From CAXMQZ01 sp963719055 (GTDB taxonomy: Bacteria > Acidobacteriota > Thermoanaerobaculia > Multivoradales > JAHEKO01), in NCBI GenBank assembly GCA_963719055.1, contig CAVRAU010000013.1, forward strand, positions 25,344 to 89,343: a stretch of DNA of 64,000 bases, written 5' to 3'. A model generated the notes under the pieces. That model made no database searches, was not told the DNA's origin, and worked only from the letters and a program-made list of their open reading frames with translations. This document shows positions 60,062 through 64,000 of this stretch, one piece after another (position 1 is the first letter of the stretch; each line of letters opens with the position of its first letter). The position numbers and the translations under genes were made by a program.

Positions 60062-60231
60062 TACGGTTCCCTGTCGGGGGTAGTTGCCCGATAGGGATTT
60101 TCTTTGACTTCAGGCGGACGAGTCTTCGAGGGCCGCCAAACTTCTTTACAGCTCGTTACGGTTCTGTCGAGCGAAATTGACAGTAACCGCCCGTTGAGGT
60201 AGATTTGAAAATCGCCCTCTTGGGGCGAGTC

Positions 60232-60247
60232 GGTTCTTTGAAAACTG
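60232..60247 (+). promoter_or_regulatory. boxA-like antitermination element, leader copy
   Basis: TTCTTTGAAAACTGAAT recurs with only one or two changes before the 23S (ATCTTTGACAACTGAAT at 62309-62325). This placement, before both large rRNAs, is that of boxA. Confidence 0.6.
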
Positions 60248-60328
60248 AATAGAGGAAAAGCAACGACAATACTCCTCTAGCCACACTGCCTTACGGCGGT
60301 GAGGTTGGGGACTAATTTCGAAAGTGTC

Positions 60329-60355
60329 GTTATCGACCGTTAGCCGGTCGATAAC
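60329..60355 (+). other. Leader hairpin before 16S
   Basis: GTTATCGACCG (60329-60339) pairs perfectly with CGGTCGATAAC (60345-60355) around a TTAGC loop, extendable by a C-G and a wobble pair. It sits about 10 nt before the mature 16S end, so it may act in RNA processing. Confidence 0.55.
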
Positions 60356-60365
60356 GGTCAGGATT

Positions 60366-61928
<1,563 letters not shown>

Positions 61929-62036
61929 GGAATACACGAAGCTTGGTCTTTCGAGATCGAGACTCGTCAATTACCTAGGTCAATCGTTGTTTCTTCCTCT
62001 ATTCAGTTTCCAGGGAATCGGCGTGGTTCCCTGCCT

Positions 62037-62113
<77 letters not shown>

Positions 62114-62144
62114 GGTCAGGCGGGCCACGGCCCTGAGCATGTTT

Positions 62145-62220
62145 GGGGCTGTAGCTCAGCTGGGAGAGCACCGGCTTTGCAAGCCGGGGGTCGTCGGTTC
62201 GAACCCGATCAGCTCCACCA
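62145..62220 (+). tRNA. tRNA-Ala (anticodon TGC)
   Basis: 76 nt. Acceptor GGGGCTG pairs with CAGCTCC allowing a wobble, encoded CCA at 62218-62220. The loop in GGCTTTGCAAGCC gives anticodon TGC. Second spacer tRNA, 31 bp after tRNA-Ile. Confidence 0.97.
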
Positions 62221-62308
62221 AGGGCTTGAGTCGGACGGGCAAGGCAGGGAGCTGGGATGCGCGGTGCGGAGACGCTCCGAAGCGCGGATCCCAGTGATCC
62301 GAACTGGA

Positions 62309-62325
62309 TCTTTGACAACTGAATT
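62309..62325 (+). promoter_or_regulatory. boxA-like antitermination element, spacer copy
   Basis: ATCTTTGACAACTGAAT, near-identical to the leader copy at 60232-60247, about 45 nt before the 23S start. Antitermination elements are typically repeated before 23S. Confidence 0.6.
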
Positions 62326-62370
62326 GGGTTTATAGCAATAGGATTCGCCAAGTAGTGAAAACTCAAGTTT

Positions 62371-64000
<1,630 letters not shown>

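Larger units (their letters stand above)
60062..60365 (+). other. rRNA operon leader
   Basis: Transcribed leader between the promoter and the 16S. It contains no protein-coding gene that I can support. It includes the boxA-like element at 60232-60247 and a perfect hairpin at 60329-60355. Confidence 0.7.

Overview
The window is 64 kb of GC-rich, gene-dense bacterial chromosome. It holds about 49 protein-coding genes or gene remnants, four tRNA genes and the first part of an rRNA operon (16S, tRNA-Ile, tRNA-Ala, 5' part of 23S). The 16S sequence is plainly bacterial. Secreted ASPIC/UnbV, sortilin-like BNR and TolB/beta-barrel proteins, together with a type I phosphodiesterase tail, suggest Acidobacteriota (possibly a Thermoanaerobaculia-like lineage). 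That placement is inference from family distribution; the 16S at 60366-61924 can settle it. Ordinary housekeeping genes and the absence of phage, IS or CRISPR features point to core chromosome.

Layout. 1-2330 (-): gltX start and transketolase. 2500-4048: tRNA-Ser, a phosphodiesterase tail remnant, a tandem universal stress protein and tRNA-Gln. 4163-8455 (+): a two-gene NAD-linked formate dehydrogenase. Its catalytic subunit has an in-frame TGA at the catalytic selenocysteine position, followed by a SECIS-like hairpin. 8731-18520 (+): an Rrf2-type Fe-S regulator followed by seven tightly packed genes: a CxxCH propeller protein, ASPIC/UnbV, a YVTN-propeller/cytochrome peroxidase fusion, a Reg_prop propeller, RidA, a LivJ-like binding protein and a divergent DAHP synthase. 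Five of the six junctions between these seven genes are 4-bp overlaps. 18569-21799 (-): a large secreted sortilin-like protein. 22014-25154 (+): lipoprotein, pseudopilin and HD-GYP protein, meeting a tandem FKBP isomerase gene head-on. 25970-33893 (+): a small membrane protein, a PIG-L family deacetylase, an Fe3+-type ABC importer and an MFS exporter. 34080-38334 (+): aconitase and citrate synthase.

38341-50852 (-) is a long housekeeping run read as dprA, topA, trmFO, xerC, a PH-like protein, hslV, hslU, an FnIII lipoprotein, dapF, tyrS and a small membrane protein. 51043-55209 (+) is a secreted TPR protein, a secreted protein of unknown function and a peptidase/TolB/outer-membrane barrel fusion. 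55301-59998 (+) has two metallo-beta-lactamase-fold enzymes and purF-purM-purN. The rrn promoter, leader and operon fill the end.

A major caveat is the large number of single-base frameshifts. They hit many essential genes (gltX, tkt, fdhA, acnA, tyrS, the ABC importer), while other stretches are clean (10545-18520, 37060-38334, 42291-44199, 44751-54500, 55301-59998). I read them as sequence or assembly indels and give each broken gene as one CDS spanning its pieces. The most notable biology is the predicted selenoprotein formate dehydrogenase and the coupled propeller/haem/RidA/DAHPS operon behind an NsrR-spaced Rrf2 regulator.
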